DNA of 64,000 nucleotides from Diospyros lotus (GCF_014633365.1 NW_026267104.1:2108001-2172000); one strand, 5' to 3'. Shown: positions 47,144-58,620, counted from the first letter of the stretch. Made by a program: numbers and translations. Notes: generated by a model from the letters alone, not told the origin.

Positions 47144-49790
47144 TGTAACGTCCCGTTTTTCCAGAACGCGCATTATCTCGAGATTTCGGGAATATTTTTT
47201 TTTTTTCAACATCATACACATAATTCTCTTGATATACATACCCTTATCATAATTATTTCCCTACAATCCCGATTATACCTTCTCAGCATATTAAAATTTA
47301 AAACAATTAATAGACTAAGACAGGTATTATCAATCACATCAGCGAAAGCAAGATCGAAACCTCAATGATATATAACCGACAAATTCTTTTTACAGTTAAA
47401 TAACCAAATTGATGTTTCACATGAAAATATCAAAATATTACATAACCCCTGAACATCGTAATCATAGACAAAGACCTACGAAAACTAAACATAGTAGTTA
47501 CATCTCGATGACATCATTTCCCTTGGAGCCACTGCTTTCACCTAGAACGTTTGAATATTCCATAGACATAGTCCAAATTAGATGTTGAATCATTTAAGTG
47601 AGAGTTCAAAAATATTTTCATGAATATATGTAAAATCATATATAAAACCGACAAATCCTGACATGCACCAATCTAAGAGAATCCCACATAACACTTAGCC
47701 CTAACGGGGGAAAATGCAATCTCTCTAAAGACGACACGACCACATCGACCCATTGGCAAACACAATCATGCTTAAGAGGGACAATCTCGACATATGAACT
47801 CGGGAATCACCCCATTGTCATTGTTAGGCATTACGCTCCTACTCAAAAGCATTCCAAACCCAACGCAACCCTAGCCCCAAGAGTATCACATCAGCACTAT
47901 CCCAGGAATCACGACACCTCGATATTAATGCTATTGCTCAAAGGAACCTAGGGTAGTGTCCACTCTCAGCCCCGCCACTTGAGTACCGTAGGGTGAAGTC
48001 TGTCTCAGCCCCGTCCCAAGTGGGTCACATAGCATTAATCCTCAGCACGCACCCCGAGTGCTGTCACTCAAGGGCCACGTTACGGGTTAACAACCCACGG
48101 CCCACATGGACAATACATAACATGCTAATGCCGAAAATCATAACATGCATGACATCAAATCAACATTTCAATGTGTGCAATTTACCAAACGAAATTTAAT
48201 GCATGAGTAAATAATCGTTTGGACGAACCATGGCATGAAACCAACCGCTCACGATAAATCAACAGTAACAAGAATATGCACTAGAATTGGATTGAACAAC
48301 TCACAGTAAACCATTCGCATGCCACAACAAGCTTTTTCAATAGAACCACTAACAATAAACCAAGCTATAGGGATGAACACTCACCTTTAGTCGCAACTCA
48401 AATTTTCTCGAAAAATGTGATACCCCTCGATTTGCGTGCCCACCTCAACTTCGCACAAGTCACTTCACCTTAAGCTGCAAGGCGCCCTATTTATCATATT
48501 TATCCAGCAATCATCAAAACATAATTTTCTCCTTAATTTTCTCGCATTTTCCCATTTTTTTCTCTCATTTTCTATCACTAATAATCCAAAATAAATATCT
48601 ACACAACTGTTTTCTCAAATATTTTTACACAATCATACTTAAAATAATTTTCTGAAAATAATAAAAAAATCCCAAAATAAATGGACATGGCACACGCCTC
48701 CACGCGTAGGCGCGTGGTCTGGACGATTCGGCTAGCACTTGACAGTCACGCGCCGGTCGTCTTCTTCGATTTTTCGGTCGTCGGCGAGACCCCGATGCTC
48801 GATTTTCTTACATCGCTCGAAAGCCCTCTTCCAGTCGATCAAGATGGCACCAACCTTTGGCCGAAAGAACACCGGAAAAGCCCCCAATCAGGCAATTGCA
48901 GGTGCGGCGCGGCGATCCGCCTCGCCTTTCCGACCAACCTTCGAAACACCCTCGAACCACCTCAAAAATTCACGAAAATCTCCAGAAACTCTCTTCTTGC
49001 CTCAAGGATCAAAAGCCCCTTATTGGCTTCCTTCGATTCGCCCTCAAACTCGAGCAATTTGTTGCTCTAAAATCGGCCAAAACCGACCCTCACGTGGCAA
49101 ATCTCCAGCCATAGCTTCTCCCACACGCCTCCTGGACCATCCTTGGCCATGCCCTGACGAAACTTGGCTGCCATTTCTCTGGATTTTCAAGCCAAAATCG
49201 CGACCAAATCTGCCATGCTTGAGTAGATTTTCAAAAATTACATTTTGGCCCCCCTTGAACTTTCTTTTGCATTTTGGCCCTTATCCTCGTGCCCCTGAAT
49301 TATCCAACTATCCCACTAAGTCTCATAAGCTCTAAAATCCTCATTTCACCCTTGAAAATCTAGAAAAATCATTGTTTCGACCTCCCTCGGCCAAAATTAA
49401 TAAATTATACTTATGCCTAAATTTTCGTTTTGACCCTAAACCTCTTCATTTCTTCCTGAAATTACTGAAGGGTTGTTCCTTGTGAAAAACCAAATCCCCC
49501 TCATGCTTCCGTTGACTTCCCGAAAGTCGTCTATAACAATTCAGTATTACAGCCTAATTGGCAGCTGCATTTTAGCTATACCAGAAACTGTTCCCGATCT
49601 CATTTCTTTTGATGCCATTATTCCTATCTCGGGACACTCGTTACTGATGTACCATTTTCTTTAGGCATCTAAGTCCCAGGGTCCTCCCTATAGCTGATTC
49701 GACGATTTATTTTACCATCAAACCTATTTTTTCAGTATCCAAAGCCCCTCAAAATTTCGTGGAAACCTTATGCCAATACAGGGTATTACA
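47144..49790 (-). mobile_element. Solo LTR of a Ty3/gypsy element, inserted in copia gag-pol
   Basis: 2647 bp from TGTAACGTCCC to GGGTATTACA, orientation minus by analogy with the 13-20 kb element. Short stretches are shared with that element's LTR (GCATTTTAGCTATACCAGAA here, GAAACTGTTCCCGAT in both), so the families are related but distinct. Flanks TTACA (47139-47143) and CTATA (49791-49795) match at 3 of 5, both differences C/T, so the target duplication is uncertain. The copia coding frame resumes immediately after. ORFs in 48680-49335 are LTR sequence. Confidence 0.78.
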
Positions 49791-51426
49791 CTATAGAACA
49801 AACTTAAGAGATAGGAAACTGACCAGAAAGGAAAACAACCCGAAACTTCAGGTGAAATCAAAGTTGTTGAAAATAATAGTATTGATGGGGAACTTATAGT
49901 GGTTACTAATGAGGTTACTAAACCTACTGAAGATTGGATTCTTGACACAACATGCACGTTTCATATGTCTCCTAGTAGGGATTGGTTTTTGACATATAAA
50001 ACTCTAAATTCTGGTGATAGGAAATAATTCTTCTTGTAAAATTGTTGGCATTGGAACTGTCAAAATTAAAATGTTCAATGGTTTTGTTCGAACTTTAACT
50101 GATGTCAGACATATTCCCGATCTGAAAGAAATCTTATTTCATTGAGTACTCTTGATTCGAATGGGTACAAATTCATTGGTGAAAGTGGAGTTATCAGGGT
50201 CATCGAGGTGCTCTTGTTGTGATGAAATGTATGGCTGAATTAAGCAAAAAAGAACTTCATGAATGGCAGAGTATTGGAAAATTTGAGTTCTGTGAGCACT
50301 GCATTTTCGGTAAGCATCTCCGCACAGATAATGGTTTAGAATTTTATTCAGGTGAATTTATTGATTTTTGCAAGAAATAATGAATTTTAACGCATTTAAC
50401 AGTTCCAGGTATGCCACAGCAAAATGGTATAGCCGAGCGGATGAACAGAACCTTAATGGAAAAGGTACGGTATATGCTATCTAATTCCGATTTATCTAAG
50501 TCTTTTTGGGGCGAGGTTGCTTATTTGGCATGTTTTCTGGTTAATCAGTCTCCGTCGTTTGCTATTGACAAGAAAACCTCAGAATAATTATGGTCAGGTA
50601 CTCTTGCAAATTATTCTGATTTGAAAATTTTTGGATATTCTACATTTATTCATGTTGATAATGGGAAATTGGAACCAAGGTCTAAATGATGTCTCTTCCT
50701 TGGTTATAAGCCTGGTGTTAAGGGTTATATGATATGAGATCCAGAAATGTCTAAAGTTGTGATTAGCAGAGATGTTATTTTTTATAAAATTGTTATGTTT
50801 CTTGGTTCGTCTGCAAAAGAAACTAATCCTACAGGTCACCAGAGTTTTGATATTCAGGCGGAGCTTGAAATCGACAAGAGTCAGACATCTGAGTCATCGT
50901 TATCATCTCAAATTAAATCAAGTCAAGTCTAGAAATAAGTTTCAGTCCAACAGATTATTGTATTGCGAAGGATAGACCCAAAAGAATTATCAAACTTCCT
51001 CAAAGATAAGTTGAAGCTGATCTCGTTGCATATGCTTTGAATATGGCTAAAGATATTGACTACAATGAAGAGCCTTTCAATTATTCTGATGCAGTTAGTT
51101 GTCCTGAATCTAGGAGATGGATTACTGCAATACATGAAGAGATGAAATCCTTACACAAAAATAGTACTTGAAAGTTGACGAAACTACCCGAAGATAAGAA
51201 AACAATTAAGTGCAAATGGATATTTAAGAGGAAAGTTTGAATGTACATCAGGAGTTGAAAAAACAAGATACAAGACCAGACTAGTAAAGAAAGGATACAG
51301 TTAGGTTCCAAGTGTCGACTTCACATATGTATTTTCTCCAGTTGTGAAACACAATTCCATCCGGGCACTACTTGGTATTGTGGCTATCCAAGATCTTGAA
51401 TTGGAACAGTTGGATGTTAAGACAAC
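49791..51426 (+). pseudogene. Copia protease, integrase and RT N-terminal relics
   Basis: Protease motif DWILDTTCTFHM (about 49932-49967; the family has D-S/T-G). Integrase: LRTDNGLEFYSGEFIDF (second Asp of D,D-35-E) and GMPQQNGIAERMNRTL (the Glu), followed by FWGEVAYLACFLVNQSPS and a KIFGY block. RT begins with the SRRWITAIHEEMKSL block and continues to ...ELEQLDVKTT at 51426, where the next insertion lies. Numerous stops and frameshifts. Confidence 0.82.
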
Positions 51427-52616
51427 TGTTAAGCTCAAGGGTAAGTAAATATGATTTTGATAATAACAAAAATATTTTTATGATATAAATGTATTTTTTA
51501 TTCATGCAAAATATAAATTTACTTTGAATTAAAAGTGGGTACAAAGAGTAATTTATTTTGAATTAAAGGTGGATTGTCTTTAGATATGTTTCTTATTTTG
51601 ATTATTTATGTCTCAAAAGTTTATGTTTAAATTTTCATATCTTGATAAATGCATTTCTTACTCATGCATAAAATAAATTAATTTTGAATTAAAAGAGAAT
51701 TGTTTTGAGACACATTTTCTCTTACTCATGCAAAAAGTAAATTTATTTTGAATTAAAGGAGAATTGCTTTTAGACATGTTTTCTTATTATAATCATTTAT
51801 GTCTTAAAAATTTATATTTGAATTTTCAAATATTGAATTAAAAGAGAATTGGTTTTAGATATGTTTTCTCTTACTCCTGTAAAAAGTAAATTTATTTTGA
51901 ATTAAAGGATAATTGTTTTTAAACATGTTTTCCTGTTTTAATCATTTATGCCTCAAAATCTTATATTTGAATTTTCAAATCTTGATTTCTCATGTAAAAA
52001 ATAAATTTATTTTGAATTAAAGGTAAGACATGTTTTCTTATTATTTGAGAAAGTCAAACATTTTTTGAATTTTAAATTTTATATTAACCTTTTCTTTAAT
52101 GATTAGTGTGTTTGGAATATGTATATATATATGGTAAGTATGGAGACTCAAAGTAGAACAAACTTGATAGAGTAATCAAATAAGAGTGAGAAAGTTTGAA
52201 GTGCTGGAAGTGTGATGGTTGGTGGCGTTGGTGACTTGTTTGTAATTGTCTCTGATTGTAAGTTTGTTATTTTTATTCACTTATTGTGTGAGGGATTATT
52301 TTACTTACTTGTTGTGTGAGGGATTATATTTGCTAGTAGTATGCTTAGAAATGGCAAACGGGCCGGGCCGGCCTGGCCTGGCCCGCCACCAAGTGGCCCG
52401 CGGGCCAAGCGAGCCGGGCCAAATCGGCCCACTTAAAAACGGGCCAGCAGATTGCTGGCCTTAGCCCGGCCCGCCACGGGCCGGCCCAATTTTTTTTTTT
52501 TTTTTATATCATATTTGGCCATTTAGTCTACTTTGAAGAAAAACAACCTGCTCAAAAAGTCATTTTTGGAGGCCAAATTACAAATAAGAAAAAAAAAACA
52601 ATTAAAAATTATACCT

Positions 52617-54810
52617 CTAATCTTCATCCTCTTCATCAACAACAACATTTGAGTCTTGTTTAGAAAGTCTTATATCATCAATGCTTGACTCCTCCTCCTC
52701 CTCATCATCTATAATAAAAAATTACATATGTTAATTATTTATCATATAAGAAAAATGTTTAATATTATGTTAAATCCCAGATATTAGAAAGTTTAAAAAA
52801 AATTACCTCCAAAACCATGTAACCAGCTCCGTGTGCACAAGAGAGCTTGAACTGTTTCATCATGCAAACGACTTCTATACTTGTTCAAAATACGAGATCC
52901 AATGCTAAAAGCGGACTCCGATGCTACGATTGTTATCGAAATACTCAATATATCACAAGCCATCTTTGCAATAATTTTCCCTCTATTAGCTTGCTCTCTC
53001 CAATATGCCAAGACGTCAAATGCTCCCGATATTGGAATCCTTGGCTCTTCCAAATAAAGATCAAGTTGGGATTTTCCGACATCGTTAGAAACTTGGCAAT
53101 CAAATGCTTCAAAATCCTATCAAATAATCAAAAAAATAGTCAACCAAATATTTATATCAATTATATATGAACAAGTGTTTTAAAAAAATATAGACTTACA
53201 TCATATATATTTTTTGACTTCTTTACTTGTTCACCTCCAATGGAAATTTGTGATCCACTAACATTTGAGGAAGGCATTGAACTTGAACTTGATAAACCAT
53301 TGTTAACATATTCACCATAAAGCCTATACAAAGCCGTCTTCACCCTTTCCAACTTCTCTTCATAGTTATAAGGATTGAGCTTTGAATAAGTGTACCTCAA
53401 AAAGTTAAACTTCTTGGTTGGATCAAGAATTGCCCCAAATGCAAGAACCACTCTATAATCACTCCAATACTTATCAAATTTTTCTTTCATCCTTGCACTC
53501 ATACTTGCAATCAACTCATCATCATTTTCCAAGTTAGATGTCAAGAGACACTCTATCCTCCAAATTTCCCCAAAATACAAATTAGATGTAGGGTAAGAGA
53601 ATCCAGAAATCAAATTAGTGATAGTATAAAATGGCTTCAAGAATTCACAAATTATCTCCCCTCTTGTCCACTCATCACTTGATGGACACCACCTATAATT
53701 TTTATCACATAAGCTTAAACTATGAAATGCACGACGATACTTGAGTGCACTCTCAAGCATTATGTAGGTGGAGTTCCATCTAGTGACAACATCCGGTCTC
53801 AACCCAATTCCTGTATCAATTCCACCAACTTGCTCAATACATTGATAAAATTGTCTCATCCTAGCTTCTGAACCCCTCACATAATGAACACTTTGTCTTA
53901 TTTTATGCAATGTCTCACTAGCTACCTTCAAACCATCTTGAACAATAAGGTTCAGTATATGAGCACAACATCTAATGTGAAAGAACTCTCCATTAAGCAA
54001 CAAAGTATTCGACAAATTTAAATTTTCTTTCAATATATTTTGCATGTTGTCATTTGAAGTGGCATTGTCCAAAGTGAGGGGAAAAAAAATTTTCTCCAAT
54101 CCCCAATCCTTTAAAAATTCCAACACCTTCAATGATAATTCATGTCCACTATGTGGTGGCTTCATATGAGCAAATGACAATATCTTACTATTTAACTTCC
54201 AATTGCCATCAACATGATGAACAGTAAGAGAAATAAATCCATGATTAGTGCATGCAGTCCAAACATCAGAAGTCAAACAAACTTTACCAGGAATTTGGGC
54301 CAATTGTTGTTTTAACTTCTCTTTCTCTATTTCATATGTTCTCAAGACATCCGCTTTTGCAGTATTTCTACAAATGAACTTACAATGTTCATTCAGAAAC
54401 TTTTGGTAATTTCTAAACCCCTTCCACTCAACCATATTAAAGGGAGCACCATGTGAAATAATCATCTAAGCAATAAGTTCACGATTTACTTTAGGGTCAA
54501 ATTTTTTTCTCTTCAACTTTCCTTCATAATCAATAAGCATATCTCCCGCATCATTATACTTAGAAATCATCATACATTTAGGAATATGACAACTTAAATG
54601 AGAGGTTCCTGATTTAGATGGACATGAATATTCTTTACCACACCCCTTGCATTTACACCTTGGTTTGCCATCACTACCAACACCAATTTTCACAAAATGG
54701 TTCCACACATCAGAGGTTAAAATCTTATGCTTTTTTGATTGTGATTGTGAGATGAATTCTTCATTAACATTACTAGGGATTTCTCTTGAAATTTGATCAT
54801 CACCATCCAT
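52617..54810 (-). pseudogene. hAT transposase with BED finger and hATC domain, one premature stop
   Basis: Minus-strand gene in three exons. Exon 1 (54810-53200) has a BED zinc finger (residues ~35-75: VWNHFVKIG, CKCKGCGKEY, H-x4-H/C) and the RNase H-like core (LTSDVWTACTNHGFISLTVH with the first Asp, LDNATSNDN, HIRCCAHILNLIVQDGL, RWNSTYIML). Exon 2 (53117-52807) has the hATC dimerisation region (FDVLAYWREQ, ILSISITIVASESAFS, RSRLHDETVQALLC). Exon 3 (52708-52617) is an acidic tail. Introns 53118-53199 (GTAAGT..TAG) and 52709-52806 (GTAATT..TAG) restore the frame exactly. An in-frame TAG at 54466-54468, one transition from a sense codon, breaks it after residue 114; otherwise it is intact. Full length would be about 670 aa, normal for the family. 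Confidence 0.88.
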
Positions 54811-54954
54811 TCTAAATTTCTAACAGAAGAATCCTCACTGTAAATAATTAAAATAATTCATTTTAAATAATTAACACAAAACTTTAGGTAGGCAAATAAT
54901 TAAAAAAAAAAAACTTAACTTACCTTGCTTTAGCTAGGCAATAGAGACAGGTAG

Positions 54955-55460
54955 CATGAGCGAGGCAGTGAGCGAGAGAGGGCGAGGGGCACGAGCGACT
55001 GAGAAGCGAGGGCGAGAGGGAGAGGCGCGGGCCAGGGGCTCGGGCGCGAGCACGGGCGAGGGCCAGGGCAAGGGCGAGACAGAGGGCGAGCGCGGGCGAG
55101 ACAGAGGGCGAGCGCAGGCGAGGGCGAGGGGCGCGGGCAAGGGAGAGGGCGCGGGCAAGAGTGAGGGCGAGAGCGAGGGGCGCGGGCGAGGGCTAGGGTG
55201 AGGGCGAGGGTGAGACAGGGGCGCGGGCGAGGGCGAGGGCTAGGGCGAGGGCGAGACAGAGGGCGAGCGAGGGCGAAGGCGAGACAGAGGTCGAGCGAGG
55301 GCGAGAACGAGACAGAGGGCGAGGGCGAGGGGCGCGGGTGAGGGCTAGTGCGAGGGCGAGAGCGAGGGGCGCGGGCGAGGGCGAGAATGACAGAGGGCGA
55401 GGGCGAGGGTTAGGGTTAGGGTTAGGGTGAGGGTGAGAGAGAGGCGAGGCTGAGGGTGGG
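54955..55460 (+). repeat. GC-rich minisatellite (GGGCGAG-type) in the hAT 5' region
   Basis: About 500 bp of imperfect GGGCGAG/GAGGGCGA repeats with variants (GCGCGGGC, AGACAGAGG). It is strongly G-biased on plus, so it lies as C-rich DNA on the transposase sense strand, just upstream of the start codon. Near 55405-55425 three TTAGGG units occur in tandem. The ORFs called over it on both strands are artefacts of the repeat. Confidence 0.9.
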
Positions 55461-55966
55461 GGGGTTTTGTGGGCGATTAACGGGCCGGCGGGCCAGCCCG
55501 GCCCGCCACCATTTGGCCCGCCGGACCAAGAGGGCTGGGCCAAATCGACCCAGCCTTAAATGGGCCAGCAAACTGTTGGCCCTAGCCCGGTCCCGGGCCA
55601 GCCCGTCGGGCCGGGCCCATTTTGCCATCTCTAAGTATGCTAGTGGTTCTTGCTTAAATAAGGGATTGTATGTTGGTTTTAGCTCTAATTAAAAGGTAGT
55701 GTTGATTTTCCTTAGTAAAACCTCAAACTCAGTTTTGAGAGCCTCACCCTAAGTCTTGAGAGAGAGAATTAGGCTCTTTAGAGCCGAACCTCTATAAATT
55801 TCTCTTGTTTCTTGTGATTATGTGATTTTATTGTTATTAATCCTACTACAATCACGACATATTAAAATAAAAAATTTAAGAGTTTTTAAAAGAGTTATAA
55901 TTATTAATTAATTTTTGAAAAACCCAATTTACCCCTCTCTTGAGTATTTTTCTGGGCAACAACAAC

Positions 55967-56324
55967 GTTCTTAAATGGGGAACTTGACGAGGATATCTAT
56001 ATACAACAACCAGAAGGTTTTGAAGTTCAGGTAAAGAAGATTATGTGTGCTTATTGAAGAAATCTCTATATGACCTGAAACAGTTTTCTCAGCAATAGTA
56101 TAAAATGTTTGATTCTTTTATGATCAAACACAATTTTAATAAATGCAGTTATGATAGTTATGTCTATTTTAAAAGGAACAAGAATGGGTCCTTTATATAT
56201 TTGCTTCTATATGTCAATGATATGCTAATAGCATCGAAAGATAAGGATGAGATAAAGAGATTAAAAGCACAGCTCAACAAATAATTTGAGATGAAAGATT
56301 TGGGCGTAGCTCAACTCTTTATAT
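55967..56324 (+). pseudogene. Copia RT, continuation after the insertion
   Basis: Resumes directly after the target duplication: FLNGELDEDIYIQQPEGFEV, then, with frame breaks, LLLYVNDMLIASKD, where the family has Y-V-D-D (first catalytic Asp changed to Asn), and EMKDLGVAQLF. It stops at the junction with the inverted duplication. Confidence 0.85.
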
Positions 56325-57902
56325 GGATGTACGTATATTCGCCCCCTCAAACAATTACTAAATTCTCTTTATATTCCAGAATTTCCTTTAGGCTCCCTTT
56401 TACCAAAATTGTTGGATCTTCACTGACTGAGAGTAACCGTGAGGTTGATAAAGGCCCAATCATAGGATATAAAGCCTCTAAGATGGTTTGTCTGAATTAG
56501 CACATCTGCTGATCTTCCTTCCCCAGAAATGGTAAACTGATGGCTAAGATGGCATTTTGATTTCAGTTACCGAACAGATAGGGAAAGACAAATATTGCAG
56601 ACGAACAACTTAGTAACTCCCTTTGCTCTTTAGGCAAATTCAAGGAACGGTGGCTGTTGCGCATGATAAACTTGCTGAACAAGGATCCCATAAGAAGCAT
56701 AACATTCCTGCACAGACTGTTTACCATAGGCTTTACTCTTCTCTTTAACCATGTACTTGTAACAATCAACAAAACAATCCCACAAGAAAATCTCGACTGC
56801 CAGCTACTACCAGATAAAATCTATCTCTCAACCATAAATCTTAATTTTCAATTAATCAAATCAAGAAACAATCATGGTTTCATGTTACCAGGCACTAATT
56901 CAGCCACCTGTTTCCGGTAAATCTTGCCAAATCAATCGAAAGGATACCAACACGTGTGGCAGTGCAGTATTTTACTTGAAGACTTACCAGTGGGTCGAGG
57001 AGAAGAAAATATGTACTGGAAACATTAACGTATAGCCAACAAATTTTTCTAATTAGTTATCACGTAATAAGATAAGAATTTGTAGAGAGAGCAATCATAT
57101 TTTGGCTTAATATGTATTACGGAAGTTCTTTAATGATTAAAAAAATATAGCATTTGATCTTTCAAATGTAAAATATCAACATTCCATATCTAAATTATTA
57201 AAAAGTATTATTTTAAGTCCTTATCATGATTGAAAATAAATAAATATCACCTTACATTAAAAAAAACTACATCACTAAAATATATCATATTAGATTTACT
57301 ACAAAAATATGACATTTCGTTTTTCAATAATTAAAAATTTTGACATTGAGTCCTTGATATGAAAATACGATCAAATTTAAAAAAAAATACATAAACTTTA
57401 TAAAAGGACTTAAAAATTATCTTAAAATTTGATAAAAGACATAAATTTTAAAAATACCTAAATTTCATAAAAAGATCTAAAATTTCATAGACCTAAGTTT
57501 CATAAAAAAAAATCTAAATATTTCATAAAAAAGACATAAATTTATTTAAAAAAATTTATATTTCATAAAAAGATCTAAAAATTTCACTAAAAAAATTTTA
57601 AAATAGATGCACGAGGACCTAGAAATGATGAATTGTAAAAATTGGAGCCGAACCTAAATGGAGTAAACCTGTGAATCAACGTGCTAGACAATTTGTGAAT
57701 TAAAGACATAAATTTAATAAAATATTGTGAATCATTAACTTGAAAATAAAAACTGTGAATCATTAACCTGTCAACAAAAACCTGAGAATCAACAAAAACT
57801 GTCAAACTGTCAATGGAATACACACAACTGAGGTCTTAAAACTTCATCAAATTCATAAATTTTATTCACTCTCAAACAAGGTCATAAACAAGACATCCAA
57901 CG
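56325..57902 (-). repeat. Inverted copy of the 22.26-23.89 kb segment
   Basis: Reverse complement of about 22255-23887 at high identity. At its right end ACTCTCAAACAAGGTCATAA corresponds to the 22275 region, and at its left end ATTCGCCCCCTCAAACAATT corresponds to 23860. The left junction lies within an 18 bp string shared by both sides (TCTTTATATGGATGTACG). No complete gene; the orphan exon at 23411-23577 is repeated here (56803-56630). Confidence 0.85.
56630..56803 (-). pseudogene. Inverted copy of the unidentified orphan exon
   Basis: Same open frame as 23411-23577 (KEKSKAYGKQSVQECYASYG ... QPPFLEFA then TAA at 56630-56632). A GTAGTAG acceptor-like sequence precedes it. Differences from the other copy alter a few residues but not the frame. 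Family unknown. Confidence 0.3.
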
Positions 57903-58129
57903 ATATCGGCTATGGATCTTTCATACAAGGATGCTTTGAATTATGCTTTCACCCTACTTCTTTAGCAGGTCCCTGGAAACTTAAATTTGCCTGTGGCGGT
58001 TGATAATGCGGAAAACTTGAACTTGCCTAACATTGATGATGGAAACATGGAAGACAAAGAGACAATGAATGAGCCGAACACTAGCAATGAGGTCCATGAA
58101 GTAAATACATCTTCAGCTGCCAAGCCAAG
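57903..58129 (+). pseudogene. Kelch-tail block, copy 5: exon 10 cut by a Tat element
   Basis: Direct-orientation copy starting at TATCGGCTATGGATCTTTC (as at 24337). The exon begins after TTTAGCAG at 57969 and matches the parent through NEVHEVNTSSAAK, frame intact. At 58130 the Tat LTR begins. The exon frame happens to stay open into the LTR to a stop at 58260-58262, a chance fusion of 91 codons from the ATG at 57987. CCAAG is present twice immediately before the LTR. Confidence 0.8.
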
Positions 58130-58600
58130 TGATGAGGAGAGCGTCCTCGGTCCCATGATTACGTCAAGATGGACACCTAGTGGCGGTCAGAAGATATATG
58201 ACAGACAAGCATCGCCACGTCAATCGGATAGGCACTCAGTAAAGAAATCTCCGAGGCCGTAGGAACAGGCTAACCCACCGAAGGTCACGGAGGCAACAAC
58301 TATCTCGAACTCCTCGGAGACTGATATTATTGCGAAATCCTTATCAGGAAAGTCTCGAAGAAGGTGGAGGGGAGATCCCTCCATGATCCCTATCCCGAGA
58401 AAAGGTAAGAGAAAAAGGTGAGGGATTCTTCTTATCCTCTGCTGGAGCATATAGTTTAAAGCAGATAATTAATCCTGGAGAAAAAAACTAACTTGATCGT
58501 CGGAGATCGACCAGGGGAACAAGTCCCCATCTCCATTGCAGGTACCTTCGGAGAGGCAAGAAGGGAACGTGTGGCTACCACTTCATAAAATTAATCATCA
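58130..58600 (+). repeat. 5' LTR of the Tat element (471 bp)
   Basis: Starts TGATGAGGAGAGCG and ends AATTAATCATCA. Contains the Tat LTR hallmarks AATCCTGGAGAAAAAAAC and TAACTTGATCGTCGGAG followed by AGGGGAACAAGTCCCC. The start is inferred from TG and loss of homology to the exon copy; the end from the PBS. Confidence 0.75.
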
Positions 58601-58602
58601 AT

Positions 58603-58620
58603 TGGCGCCCACCGTGGGGC
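58603..58620 (+). promoter_or_regulatory. Primer binding site of the Tat element
   Basis: TGGCGCCCACCGTGGGGC, two bases after the LTR. This string is the well-known start of Tat/Athila-type internal regions in plants. Confidence 0.8.

Larger units (their letters stand above)
52346..55633 (-). mobile_element. hAT (Ac-type) DNA transposon, 3288 bp, structurally complete
   Basis: Ends TAGAAATGGCAAACGGGCC (left) and, inverted, TAGAGATGGCAAAATGGGCC (right). Perfect 8 bp target duplication AGTATGCT at 52338-52345 and 55634-55641, diagnostic of hAT. Subterminal regions (52360-52490, 55480-55620) are rich in GGGCC/GCCCG motifs in both orientations. A single transposase gene runs on the minus strand (54810 to 52617). 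A GC-rich minisatellite lies in its 5' region (about 54955-55460). Confidence 0.93.
51427..55961 (+). mobile_element. Solo LTR with internal tandem repeats, itself split by a hAT element
   Basis: Starts TGTTAAGCTC and ends GGGCAACA; ends are TGTT/AACA inverted. Perfect target duplication ACAAC at 51422-51426 and 55962-55966, inside the copia RT frame. Without the hAT and one copy of its duplicated site it is about 1.24 kb. It has an ATTTTGATAATAACAAAA start motif and, in 51500-52020, about seven irregular copies of a TTTATTTTGAATTAAAGG unit. It carries a TATATAT box (about 52122). No coding region of its own. Confidence 0.82.
44147..56324 (+). mobile_element. Ty1/copia retrotransposon, decayed, split by nested insertions, 3' truncated
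   Basis: 5' LTR 44147-44562, PBS cut at 44572/45728, leader to about 46400, gag about 46412-47143, then after an inserted LTR protease, integrase and RT (49791-51426), and the rest of RT (55967 to about 56320). Order gag-PR-INT-RT is diagnostic of copia. Many stops and frameshifts. RNase H and 3' LTR are absent: the sequence ends at the inverted duplication junction near 56324. Inserted within it are a solo LTR (44573-45722), a solo gypsy LTR (47144-49790) and a solo LTR (51427-55961) that contains a hAT. Confidence 0.88.

Noticed and set aside
48681..49335. ORFs of 129 and 198 codons
   Set aside because: They fall inside the solo LTR 47144-49790, overlap in different frames, and resemble no protein family.
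55405..55428. Telomere-like TTAGGG repeats
   Set aside because: Only three units, not the plant TTTAGGG type, and embedded in a GGGCGAG/GAGGG minisatellite from which they can arise by point change.
54956..55628. Arg/Gly- and Pro/Ala-rich ORFs on both strands
   Set aside because: Frame openness comes from a GC-rich minisatellite lacking stop codons; there is no domain, and the frames overlap on both strands.
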